Of a stretch of DNA of 35,230 nt, positions 25,127 through 32,660 are shown in pieces. This DNA comes from Rhodocyclaceae bacterium (GTDB lineage Bacteria; Pseudomonadota; Gammaproteobacteria; Burkholderiales; Rhodocyclaceae), in the NCBI GenBank assembly GCA_013426785.1, contig JACDZI010000030.1, forward strand, positions 1 through 35,230, given 5' to 3'. The first letter of the stretch is position 1. Each line of letters begins with the position of its first letter. The notes below the pieces were generated by a model. The model was not told the origin of the DNA, did not search any database, and saw only the letters and a program-made list of their open reading frames with translations. The position numbers and the translations under genes are program-made.

Positions 25127-25912
25127 CTGGTCAATATCGAGCAACTGCGCGGACTGTGCGAGAGCTTTACCGCCGTCATCGGGTCCGTGACGGCAGTCCT
25201 CGATCTGGACGGGGAAGTGCTGGTCGCGACCGTCTGGCAGGACATCTGCACCCGATTTCACTACTGCCATCCGGAAACCGCACGGCGGTGGCGGGCGAAC
25301 ATGTCGCCAAGCTGTTCACCGGGCAGTTCCTGTTCGACAAGCCGGATCAGGAATTCCTTGCCGCCCAGGCGCAACCCTTCGGGTTCGACCGGGAGGCTTA
25401 TCTCGAGGCCCTGAATCGTGCTCGCGTCTTCTCGATCGAGCACGTCAGGTCAATCATGGACTTTCTCACCCGATTGGCCAGGGTGATGGGGGAAATGGGC
25501 CTCGCGCGAATGGCCATTGCGAAATTCTCGAAACCACCAAAAACCCCGATGCGCGATGAACAAGGCAACCTCATCGGCGTACTCGGCATCGGACATGACA
25601 TCACCGCCCGCAAGCAGGCTGAAAACGATCTGGCCACCTACCACGATCACCTCGAAGCCATGGTCGACGTCAGAACCGCCGAACTCGCCAGGGCCAAGAA
25701 AGAGGCCGAACATGGATGGACTCGAAGCCACCCGGCAGATCCGGCAACTGAACCACTGGAAACGCATCCCGATCTTGGCGATGACGGTCAATGCCTTTAT
25801 CGAAGACAAGACCCGCAGTCTGGCAGCGGGAGTGGACGATTTCATCACCAAGCCGGTCAACCCGAATGACCTCTACGCGACCCTGCTGCACTGGCTGATG
25901 AATCAGGCCTAG
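25127..25912 (+). pseudogene. collapsed hybrid histidine kinase with a PocR sensor, PAS and receiver remnants
   Basis: Pieces of one signalling protein lie in order but in different frames with parts missing. From 25127, LVNIEQLRGLCESFTAVIGS to TRFHYCHPETARR is the front of a PocR sensory domain. Near 25280-25290 the frame changes and about 35-40 residues normally present (the NxYxCxNGLxDVAxPI region) are missing, then VAGEHVAKLFTGQFLFDKPD to FLTRLARVMGEMGLAR is the back of the same domain. Next come a PAS end (NLIGVLGIGHDITARKQAE) and a kinase linker (ELARAKKEAE). At about 25708 the frame changes again, the whole kinase core is missing, and MDGLEATRQIRQL to AAGVDDFITKPVNPNDL is the end of a receiver domain, stopping at 25912. 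It starts two bases after mfd. It cannot make a working kinase. Confidence 0.8.
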
Positions 25913-26080
25913 CTTTTCCCTTGCGGGAGGGCGGCTAGGGCTGGTCATTTGCATTCACAATCAAGGATGTGGGAATCACGCCATACCCCAGCAATCAAGC
26001 TTCCATTTATTTCCTCGACGGCAGTTCGGATATAACTAATGTCATAGAATCGCGGTCACCGGATTTTCTTTGTTTTCCTG
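25913..26080. other. AT-richer spacer upstream of the PilZ-STAS-like gene
   Basis: This 168-base gap is visibly richer in A and T than its surroundings and contains candidate -10 elements (TATAAC near 26033, TAGAAT near 26045) without a good -35 partner. No gene or strong hairpin was seen. Confidence 0.35.
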
Positions 26081-26728
26081 ATGAAACCAATGCCTTTGAA
26101 CTCCGATCGCCGCGCAAGTTCCCGCGAATACCTGATGCGTGTCGTAAACGCCGAGATCCTTTATGGATTCAGTAAGATACACTTCGATAGCGGCCGTATC
26201 GGCGATGTCTCTGCGAACGGTATCGGGGTAAGTCCGAACAATTCGATACTCTTGAACCCCAAAATGCCGATCACCATCGCGGCCCAGCAAGATGGCTCAA
26301 TCATTTCAATTTCGGGACGGGTCGCTTCGATCAACTATGGACATGTCGGCATTGAGGTGACGGAGGATCATAACGGCGCATTGCGCACCTTGGCCGCCAG
26401 GCATCACGAGCGCGTCGCGATCTCGCCACCCATCGCAGGCGTTTCCAGGATCAGCGGCATGCTGTCGATGTTTGCCCGCCACCCGATGCGCTGGGCCATC
26501 AACCTGGGGGCCGAGCGCTTCGACCTTTCCCAGGTTAACGATATGGATTCCTCCGGCATCGGCTTGTTGCTGCGGGTGCGGGAGTTGCAACAGATCACCG
26601 TCGAGAACTGCCCGCCGCGCATCTGCCAGCTGATCAACCTGTGCCGCGACAGCGGCCTGTGCGGCGAATGCCCCAGGCGTAGCGCCGCCGCACAGTTCGA
26701 CCAGCTGTGCCGGCCGGTCGCCGCCTGA
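26081..26728 (+). CDS. PilZ domain protein with a STAS-like C-terminal part
   Basis: A 215-residue soluble protein. The N-terminal 100 residues look like a PilZ c-di-GMP receptor: the RxxxR motif is R11-x-x-x-R15 in DRRASSRE, and the DxSxxG motif is in IGDVSANGIGV. The second half contains FDLSQVNDMDSSGIGLLLRV, which matches the central strand-turn-helix of STAS (anti-sigma factor antagonist) domains, where the Ser of DSSG is the phosphorylation site. The STAS front strands are short or missing, so this could be a minimal or degenerate STAS. The C-terminus is Cys-rich (CPPRICQLINLCRDSGLCGE, then C). No ribosome binding site is clear. Codon use and base composition of the first third are AT-richer than the neighbours. 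A repeat copy follows nine bases after the stop. It may link c-di-GMP to a partner-switching pathway, which is inference. Confidence 0.65.
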   Translation: MKPMPLNSDRRASSREYLMRVVNAEILYGFSKIHFDSGRIGDVSANGIGVSPNNSILLNPKMPITIAAQQDGSIISISGRVASINYGHVGIEVTEDHNGALRTLAARHHERVAISPPIAGVSRISGMLSMFARHPMRWAINLGAERFDLSQVNDMDSSGIGLLLRVRELQQITVENCPPRICQLINLCRDSGLCGECPRRSAAAQFDQLCRPVAA

Positions 26729-26736
26729 GCTTCCCC

Positions 26737-26759
26737 GCCGTCCTGCCGGCGCCGACTTT
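26737..26759 (-). repeat. dispersed 23-bp repeat, copy J
   Basis: Minus orientation, two differences from consensus (GCGCCGGCAGGACGGC at its end). Lies between the PilZ-STAS-like gene and aroG. Closest in sequence to copy K. Confidence 0.85.
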
Positions 26760-26833
26760 TCCGGCCCGGCATGGGGCCGCAACGCCGGCCGGACGCTAGA
26801 ATCCACACTCCGTTCCCCTGTGCGGTTCTCCCC

Positions 26834-27904
26834 ATGCAACAAACCGAAAACCTCAACATCGAATCCTTCGCCCCGATGCCGACGCCGGAGGAAGTCCACG
26901 CCCGCCTGCCGATCAGCGAGGCCGCGGAAAACTCGGTCCTGGCAGGACGGCGCGCCATCGAGGCGATCATCGACCGCAAGGATCCGCGCCTGTTCGTCGT
27001 CATCGGCCCCTGCTCCATCCACGACCCGGTCGCCGGTCTCGATTACGCGCGCCTACTCAAGGTCCTGGCCGACGAAGTCGCCGATACCCTGCTGCTGGTG
27101 ATGCGGGTGTATTTCGAGAAGCCGCGCACCTCGACCGGCTGGAAGGGCTACATCAACGACCCGCGCATGGACGACAGCTTCCACATCGAGGAAGGCATGC
27201 ATAGGGCGCGCGAATTCCTGCTGGCAGTGAACGAGATCAGCCTGCCCGCCGCCACCGAGGCGCTCGATCCGATCGCCCCGCAATACCTCGGCGACCTGAT
27301 CGCGTGGACCGCCATCGGCGCGCGTACCGCCGAATCGCAGACCCACCGCGAGATGTCCTCCGGCCTGTCGACGCCGGTCGGCTTCAAGAACGGCACCGAC
27401 GGCTCGGTCGATACCGCCATCAACGCCATCCTGTCCGCCTCCAAGCCGCACAGCTTCCTCGGCATCAACAGCCAGGGCCGTTCGGCGGTGACGCGCACCC
27501 GCGGCAACCGCTATGGCCATCTGGTGCTGCGCGGCGGCGGCGACCGGCCCAATTACGATACCGTCAGCATCGCCCTCGCGGAAGTGGCGCTGACCAAGGC
27601 GAAGCTGCCGCAGAACATCGTCGTCGACTGCTCGCACGCCAACAGCTACAAGAAACCGGAACTGCAGCCGCTGGTGATGCACGACGTGGTGAACCAGATC
27701 CGCCTCGGCAACCGCTCGGTGGTCGGCCTGATGGTGGAGAGCTTCATCGAATCTGGCAACCAGCAGATTCCCGACGATCTGACGCAACTCAGGTACGGTT
27801 GCTCGGTCACCGACGCCTGCGTCGACTGGCCGACCACCGAGAAGATGATTCGCGAAGCCCACGAGATCCTGCGTGGGCCCCTTGCCGCAAGAAAGGCCCG
27901 CTGA
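26834..27904 (+). CDS. aroG: 3-deoxy-7-phosphoheptulonate synthase (DAHP synthase), class I
   Basis: A 356-residue enzyme that condenses phosphoenolpyruvate with erythrose 4-phosphate, the first step of the shikimate pathway. Visible family motifs are FVVIGPCSIHD, the MRVYFEKPRTSTGWKGYIND loop, PVGFKNGTDGS, VDCSHANSYKKP and MVESFIESGNQQI. The length is that of the AroF/G/H family. Which aromatic amino acid inhibits it cannot be read safely, so the symbol is used for the family. The ATG at 26834 gives the usual N-terminal extension; a TAGAAT at 26797-26802 could be the -10 element, with no good -35. The DUF1015 gene starts one base after its stop, so the pair is an operon. Confidence 0.93.
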   Translation: MQQTENLNIESFAPMPTPEEVHARLPISEAAENSVLAGRRAIEAIIDRKDPRLFVVIGPCSIHDPVAGLDYARLLKVLADEVADTLLLVMRVYFEKPRTSTGWKGYINDPRMDDSFHIEEGMHRAREFLLAVNEISLPAATEALDPIAPQYLGDLIAWTAIGARTAESQTHREMSSGLSTPVGFKNGTDGSVDTAINAILSASKPHSFLGINSQGRSAVTRTRGNRYGHLVLRGGGDRPNYDTVSIALAEVALTKAKLPQNIVVDCSHANSYKKPELQPLVMHDVVNQIRLGNRSVVGLMVESFIESGNQQIPDDLTQLRYGCSVTDACVDWPTTEKMIREAHEILRGPLAARKAR

Positions 27905-27905
27905 T

Positions 27906-29135
27906 ATGCCCAATCTGCTCCAACCCTTTCGCGGGCTGCGTCCAGCCCCCGGTCGCGCCGTCGAAATCGCCGCACCGCCCTACGACGTGCTGACCTCGGA
28001 TGAGGCGCGCGTCCGTGCGGATGGCAAGCCCTGGTCGTTCCTGCGCATATCCAAGCCGGAGATCGACCTGCCTGAAGATACCGATCCCTATTCACCGCAG
28101 GTCTATGCCAAGGCCGCCGAAAACCTGGCACAAATGGTATCGGCCGGCGTGCTCGCCCGCGACGCCACACCCTGCTACTACGCCTACCGTTTGACCATGG
28201 GTGATCACATCCAGACCGGGCTGGTCGCCAGCGCCTCGGTGGCTGCCTACGACTGCAACCGCATCCGCAAGCACGAATACACCCGTCCCGACAAGGAAGA
28301 CGACCGCGTGCGCCAGATCGAGGCGACCAACGCCCAGACCGGTCCTGTGCTGCTCGCCTACCCGTCCTCCGCCACCGCCGATGCGCTGATCACACAGATT
28401 TCCGCTGGCGCATCGGCCGCCGACGTGACCGCCGATGACGGCATCCGTCACCAGATCTGGGTCTGCGCCGATGCCGCCACGCTGAACGCCATCACGCGCT
28501 GCTTCGACGGCATGGAAGCGCTCTACATCGCCGACGGCCACCACCGTTCGGCCGCAGCCTCGCGTGTCGCCGCCGCCCGCCGCCAGGAAGGTGTCACGCA
28601 GGCGTCCGACTATTTCCTCGCCGTGATCTTCCCGCACCACCAGATGAAGATCCTCGACTACAACCGCGTGGTGAAAGACCTGAACGGGCTGACCGCCGAC
28701 GGCCTCCTCGCCCGCCTCGGCGAAAAGTTCCTCGTTGCCTCGGCCTGCGACGCCCTCAAGCCGAGTTGTCCCGGCGAAATCGGCCTCTACCTGCCCGGCC
28801 GCTGGTATCGCCTGAACCTCAATCCGAAGCTGTTCGTCACCGACCCGGTGGCCGGCCTCGACGTGTCGCTGCTGTCTGAGCATGTCCTTGCCCCGCTAAT
28901 GGGCATCGCCGACCTGCGCCGCGACAAGCGCATCGACTTCGTCGGCGGCATGCGCGGCCTCGGGGAACTGGAAAAACGCGTCGATTCGGGCGAGATGGCG
29001 GTCGCCTTCGCCATGTACCCGACGCGCATGGACCAGTTGATCGCCGTCGCCGACAGCAACCAAGTGATGCCACCCAAATCGACCTGGTTCGAACCCAAGC
29101 TGGCGGATGGGCTGGTGTCTCACATGCTGGATTGA
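27906..29135 (+). CDS. DUF1015 family protein
   Basis: A 409-residue cytoplasmic protein of the DUF1015 family, whose members are often listed as SerC-linked or HPr kinase-like proteins of unknown activity. Family features are the start LLQPFRGLRPAPGRAVEIAA, then PPYDVLTSDEAR, the HEYTRPDKEDDRVRQIEATN segment, and the strongly conserved IADGHHRSAAASRVAAARR near the middle. The C-terminal VGGMRGLGELEKRVDSGEMA is also typical. It starts one base after aroG, so translation is coupled. In many bacteria DUF1015 genes lie beside D-3-phosphoglycerate or serine genes, which would fit a metabolic role, but the reaction is not known. Confidence 0.85.
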   Translation: MPNLLQPFRGLRPAPGRAVEIAAPPYDVLTSDEARVRADGKPWSFLRISKPEIDLPEDTDPYSPQVYAKAAENLAQMVSAGVLARDATPCYYAYRLTMGDHIQTGLVASASVAAYDCNRIRKHEYTRPDKEDDRVRQIEATNAQTGPVLLAYPSSATADALITQISAGASAADVTADDGIRHQIWVCADAATLNAITRCFDGMEALYIADGHHRSAAASRVAAARRQEGVTQASDYFLAVIFPHHQMKILDYNRVVKDLNGLTADGLLARLGEKFLVASACDALKPSCPGEIGLYLPGRWYRLNLNPKLFVTDPVAGLDVSLLSEHVLAPLMGIADLRRDKRIDFVGGMRGLGELEKRVDSGEMAVAFAMYPTRMDQLIAVADSNQVMPPKSTWFEPKLADGLVSHMLD

Positions 29136-29143
29136 TCAGCGAT

Positions 29144-29166
29144 GCCGTCCTACCGGCGCCGACTTT
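29144..29166 (-). repeat. dispersed 23-bp repeat, copy K
   Basis: Minus orientation, eight bases after the DUF1015 stop. It differs from copy J at one position, and together they bracket the aroG-DUF1015 operon as direct repeats. It is the last copy; none is seen from here to 35230. Confidence 0.85.
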
Positions 29167-29213
29167 CTGCGAATTCAGCTTGAACAGTATCTATTTTGGT
29201 ACGCTATCGCCCC

Positions 29214-29399
29214 ATGAATCCTGTCCTCAATGTTTGCTTTTTCCGAACGGATGCCGACCAGTACGGGAATGGCTGAAGGACCTGCCCGCAATCGACCGAA
29301 AGACAATCGGCGAGGACATCAAGACCGTGCAGTTCGGTGGCCTTTGGGGATGCCGCTCGTCGCCCATATGGACGGCGAGGCGATGTCTGGGAGGTAAGC
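29214..29399 (+). pseudogene. broken toxin gene, HigB/phage Gp49-like
   Basis: The remains of a RelE-superfamily toxin, about 60 codons in four frames. ATG at 29214 opens NPVLNVCFFRTDADQ. A first frameshift near 29259 leads to VREWLKDLPAIDRKTIGED, then IKTVQFG. A second near 29337 leads to PLGMPLVAHMDGE. A third near 29379 leads to GDVWEVS. These pieces in order match the front half of Gp49-like toxins, and the back half (the RVLF/HGFxKK region) is absent. The toxin cannot be active. The antitoxin remnant begins directly behind it. Confidence 0.75.
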
Positions 29400-29560
29400 A
29401 TGGCCAAGAAAAATGTCGGCAGCAGTTTCGATGATTTCCTTGCCGAAGAGGCAATGCTTGAAGACGTTACTGCGGTCGCTTTGAAACGCGTCATCGCCTG
29501 ACAGATCGCCGAGGAGATGAATCACGAACTCGCAACACAGCATACCTTTCAGGTTGCGCC
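29400..29560 (+). pseudogene. truncated HigA-like antitoxin gene
   Basis: ATG at 29400 begins AKKNVGSSFDDFLAEEAMLE, then DVTAVALKRVIA, followed by TGA at 29499-29501 after 33 residues. Known XRE-type antitoxins paired with Gp49-like toxins have nearly this N-terminus and continue with an aromatic residue and QIAEEM. Here QIAEEMN follows directly after the stop, so a Trp codon (TGG) probably became TGA. Similarity fades after about 29540 and the helix-turn-helix is lost. The short peptide is unlikely to bind DNA. Confidence 0.7.
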
Positions 29561-29580
29561 AAGCGATATGGCGTGCGAAC

Positions 29581-30588
29581 ATGACCAAATCTACACAGTT
29601 AAACAACGCCATGGTCCCAATTTCCCTTCAGGAAGTCATCGGCAAAATTGCTGCGCTGACCGACCACCGCGACCTCGACACCCTCGAAGTCAGCCTGCTA
29701 AGGACAGTAAATGAAATGCTGGCCCCCGACTGGGCCGCGATCTACCATGTCCCAGAGAACGAGTCACCTCAATTCTCAGTGCTGACGCGCGGTGAACTGC
29801 TTTTCCACGAGGGGCCGGAGGAATCCTTCACTGAGCTAGCCAGCACCAGGGGTGTGACCGCCTTCTCGATCATCGGGCACAGCCGCACCGTGATCGCCTA
29901 CCTGCTGATGGCGCGCAAACAGGAACTTAGCGCTAACGAGCATCAGATGATGAGCGCCTTGTTACGCATCTACGATAACTATCTCTCAGTGTTGAAAGAT
30001 TCCCAAATCGACCGACTGACCGGACTGCTCAATCGCCACACCTTCGATTTCCAGCTCGAAAAGGCACTCAATCTGATTCGTGACGCCTACACCGATGAGA
30101 AAACCGGACAGATGCGCCGCCACAAGGAATCTGAATCATTTTTCCTCGGCGAAATCGACATCGACCATTTCAAGCACATCAACGATGCTTTTGGTCACTT
30201 GTATGGCGACGAGGTTCTGCTGATCATAGCCCGCATCATGCAAAGTACTTTCCGAAAGTCGGACCTGATCTATCGCTTTGGTGGAGAGGAATTCATCGTT
30301 ATCGTGTATGTAGAAAACGATGCTGATGCCGAAATGACTTTTGAGCGACTACGCCGCACTGTCGAGAACCATGCATTCCCTCAAGTGGGAAAGATCACCG
30401 TGAGTATCGGCGTAACACGCATCAAAGACTCCTCCATGCCGATCGAGCTGTTGGGCCAGGCCGATCAGGCGCTTTACTACGCCAAGCACCATGGTCGCAA
30501 TCAGGTCAATTTCTACGAGAAACTCTTGGAAGAAAAAAAACTGCATGCCCATTCGAGCAAGAGCAAAGTCACCCTCCACGAATCCTGA
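29581..30588 (+). CDS. diguanylate cyclase (GGDEF domain)
   Basis: A protein of about 335 residues. The N-terminal 150 residues form a GAF-like, non-catalytic sensory part (SLQEVIGKIAALTDHRDLDT to MMSALLRIYDNYLSVLKDSQ). The GGDEF domain starts at IDRLTGLLNRHTFDFQLEKA and contains the active site RFGGEEF. The inhibitory site RKSD lies five residues upstream of it (RxxD), so the enzyme should be product-inhibited by c-di-GMP. The IGVTRIK and QADQALYYAKHHGRNQVNFY segments complete the domain. No transmembrane segment is visible. The start is uncertain: no clear ribosome binding site precedes 29581 or the alternative ATG at 29611. Base composition is AT-richer than the core genes, as in the toxin-antitoxin remnant just upstream. 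Confidence 0.88.
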   Translation: MTKSTQLNNAMVPISLQEVIGKIAALTDHRDLDTLEVSLLRTVNEMLAPDWAAIYHVPENESPQFSVLTRGELLFHEGPEESFTELASTRGVTAFSIIGHSRTVIAYLLMARKQELSANEHQMMSALLRIYDNYLSVLKDSQIDRLTGLLNRHTFDFQLEKALNLIRDAYTDEKTGQMRRHKESESFFLGEIDIDHFKHINDAFGHLYGDEVLLIIARIMQSTFRKSDLIYRFGGEEFIVIVYVENDADAEMTFERLRRTVENHAFPQVGKITVSIGVTRIKDSSMPIELLGQADQALYYAKHHGRNQVNFYEKLLEEKKLHAHSSKSKVTLHES

Positions 30589-30598
30589 GCGACTCTCC

Positions 30599-30712
30599 AT
30601 GGCAGAACACGGCTGCGACATCGGTACCGCTAATTTCAATGAAAATGCCCAGTCGCAGTACGACGGGTTGGTACGTGAATTCCGCATCGCGCTGGTGCGG
30701 ACCCGGAATTGA
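30599..30712 (+). CDS. possible 37-residue small protein
   Basis: ATG at 30599 opens 37 codons ending at TGA 30710-30712, inside the gap between the GGDEF gene and the spermidine synthase-like gene. No family is recognised and the ribosome binding site is weak (GAGCGA). Its stop codon overlaps the ribosome binding site of the next gene, so it could act as a leader peptide. Chance is at least as likely. Confidence 0.2.
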   Translation: MAEHGCDIGTANFNENAQSQYDGLVREFRIALVRTRN

Positions 30713-30721
30713 GGTACTCAT

Positions 30722-31480
30722 CTGAGCCGTTTGGAAATTCAGATCAGCGAAGCTGCCGGCGTTCGTTACCTCCACTTCGGTTCCCACTGGATTCAAGGTG
30801 CCATGCGGGTTGCCCGTCCTTGGGCGCTCGAACTCGATTACACCCGCGAAATGATGGCAACGCTGCTGCTGCGTCCCGACAGTGACTGGCCGCGTTCCGT
30901 GCTGTTGATCGGCCTGGGTGCCGCTTCATTGACCAAGTTCCTGCATCGCCACCGGCCGGCCGCAAAACTGACCGTGGTGGAAATCGAACCGGAGGTCGTC
31001 CATGTCGCCCGCCAGCACTTCAAACTGCCGGAAACCGACGAACGGCTGAATATCGTCCTCGGCGACGGAGCCGACTACGTCGCTAACGGCAAGCAGCGCT
31101 TTGACCTGATTCTCGTCGATGGTTTCGACGAAAACGCCCGCACCGGCATGCTCGACACTCTGCCCTTCTACCTCAACTGCAAAAACCTCCTTGGTTCCAC
31201 CGGGCTGCTGGTAGCGAATCTGTTGTCCAAGCGACGAGGCGCAAAGGAATCGCTGGGGCGCATCTCCGAAGCCTTCGACGGCCGTGCCCTCGCCTTTCCC
31301 TCCTGCGACAGCGGCAACATCGTTGCCTTCGCGGCCACGGGTGCCCCGGTCCAGCACAGCATCGGCGAACTGAAGACGGCCGCCTGCCAGATGAAAGAAG
31401 ATACCGGCCTCAATCTGCTGCCGACCCTGCAACGGCTGGAACACTCCAACCATTGCCCCGGCGGCAAGCTCCGGTTCTAA
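30722..31480 (+). CDS. spermidine synthase-like methyltransferase-fold protein
   Basis: A 252-residue protein of the SpeE-like fold. The nucleotide-binding strand LLIGLGAASLTKFLHRH, the acidic strand LTVVEIEPEVVHVARQHFKL and the DLILVDGFDENA strand are in order. The TLPFYLNCKNLLGSTGLLVANL segment follows. Active-site acids typical of true polyamine synthases are not all evident, so aminopropyl transfer is not certain. The start needs comment: GAGG at 30711-30714 is seven bases before CTG at 30722 and 16 before the TTG at 30731. The expected family start S-R-L-E-I begins at that CTG, so a rare CTG start is most likely. The FemAB-like gene follows 28 bases downstream. Confidence 0.75.
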   Translation: MSRLEIQISEAAGVRYLHFGSHWIQGAMRVARPWALELDYTREMMATLLLRPDSDWPRSVLLIGLGAASLTKFLHRHRPAAKLTVVEIEPEVVHVARQHFKLPETDERLNIVLGDGADYVANGKQRFDLILVDGFDENARTGMLDTLPFYLNCKNLLGSTGLLVANLLSKRRGAKESLGRISEAFDGRALAFPSCDSGNIVAFAATGAPVQHSIGELKTAACQMKEDTGLNLLPTLQRLEHSNHCPGGKLRF

Positions 31481-31508
31481 CAGTCCATGACCGAGCTTTG
31501 AGCCAACC

Positions 31509-32660
31509 ATGAGTCAACTGAGCTTCGAGATCATCCAATCGGCGGAAGCCATCCCGCATGCTGCGTGGCAGCGCCTCTGTCCGGCGGGGCATCCGTTTCT
31601 GAATGGCGATTTCTTCGCCATCCTCGAACGCCACGGCACGGCCGGTCAGAAATGGGGCTGGCTGGCCCGCCATCTCGTCGCAAAGGATGAAACCGGCGAG
31701 GTGGCCGGTATCCTGCCGATCTACCTGAAAACCAACAGCTACGGCGATTTCATCCCCGACTGGTCCTGGGCCTCGGCGCATCACCAGGTCGGCATCCAGT
31801 ATTACCCGCGCCTGTTGAGCGGGGTGCCCCACACGCCGGCGACTGGCCAGCGCCTGCTGGTCGAGCCCAGCCCGGCCGGCGCCGTGGTACGCGCCGCACT
31901 GATCGAAGAGATCAAGCGTCTGACCGAGGTGCACAAGCTGTCGTCCTGGCATGTGGGATTTCCGGCCAGCGAAGAGATCAACGCGCTGGCCCAAGCCGGA
32001 CTGGTCATCAGCCACGACATCCAGTTCCACTGGACCGATGCCGGCTACGGCGATTTCGACAACTATCTGGGCAGCTTCACCTCCGAGCGCCGGCGCAAGG
32101 TGCGCGCCGAACGCAAGCGGGTCGCTGCCAGTGGACTGACGCTGGAAGTGCGCCACGGCGACGAGGTCGATCCCGCCGAATGGCCAGCCCTGCACGCACT
32201 CTACGCCGCCACCTTCGACAAGTTCGACAACCATGCCGTGTTCACCGCTGCCGGCTTCGCCGAACTGGCCGGGGCGCTGGGACGGCGCATGGTGCTGTTC
32301 ATCGCCCGCGACAGCGGCGGCCCCGTGGCCCTGTCGCTGTGCTTCCGCGACGGCGAAGCGCTCTATGGCCGCTACTGGGGTACCCGCGTCGAGGTCGATA
32401 GCCTGCATTTCGAGCTATGTTTCTATCAGGGCATTGCCTACTGCCTGCGCGAGGGGCTGCAACGCTTCGAACCGGGTGCTGGCGGCGAACACAAGATTTC
32501 ACGTGGCTTCCGGCCGACGCTGGTACGTTCCGCCCACTGGATCGTCGATGACCGGTTGCGCGAAATGATCAGCCAGCATCTCGAGCGGCAAAAGGCAATG
32601 GTCGCCGCCTACTGCGACGAAGCCGCCAGCCATCTGCCCTTCAAGCACGCTGCCGAGTAA
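31509..32660 (+). CDS. FemAB-like acyltransferase (GNAT superfamily, DUF482)
   Basis: A 383-residue cytoplasmic protein of the FemAB_like/DUF482 family, proteins with a double GNAT fold annotated as possible peptidoglycan-related N-acyltransferases. Recognisable parts are HPFLNGDFFAILERHGTAGQ near the N-terminus and VAGILPIYLKTNSYGDFIPD. The middle has SFTSERRRKVRAERKRVAAS, the conserved basic region, and the C-terminal half has the motifs GRYWGTRVEVDSLHFELCFY and HKISRGFRPTLVRSAHWI. The substrate is unknown. Its last 20 bases overlap the end of the convergent hydrolase gene. It probably shares a transcript with the spermidine synthase-like gene. Confidence 0.85.
   Translation: MSQLSFEIIQSAEAIPHAAWQRLCPAGHPFLNGDFFAILERHGTAGQKWGWLARHLVAKDETGEVAGILPIYLKTNSYGDFIPDWSWASAHHQVGIQYYPRLLSGVPHTPATGQRLLVEPSPAGAVVRAALIEEIKRLTEVHKLSSWHVGFPASEEINALAQAGLVISHDIQFHWTDAGYGDFDNYLGSFTSERRRKVRAERKRVAASGLTLEVRHGDEVDPAEWPALHALYAATFDKFDNHAVFTAAGFAELAGALGRRMVLFIARDSGGPVALSLCFRDGEALYGRYWGTRVEVDSLHFELCFYQGIAYCLREGLQRFEPGAGGEHKISRGFRPTLVRSAHWIVDDRLREMISQHLERQKAMVAAYCDEAASHLPFKHAAE

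Noticed and set aside
26936-26960. A possible further repeat copy in aroG (CTCGGTCCTGGCAGGACGGC).
   Set aside because: Only its right half matches, and the residues encoded fit the natural DAHP synthase sequence.
143-29166. The dispersed repeats as a CRISPR array or integron attC sites.
   Set aside because: Copies are kilobases apart, in both orientations, with no spacer regularity, and no GTTRRRY core or integrase gene is seen.
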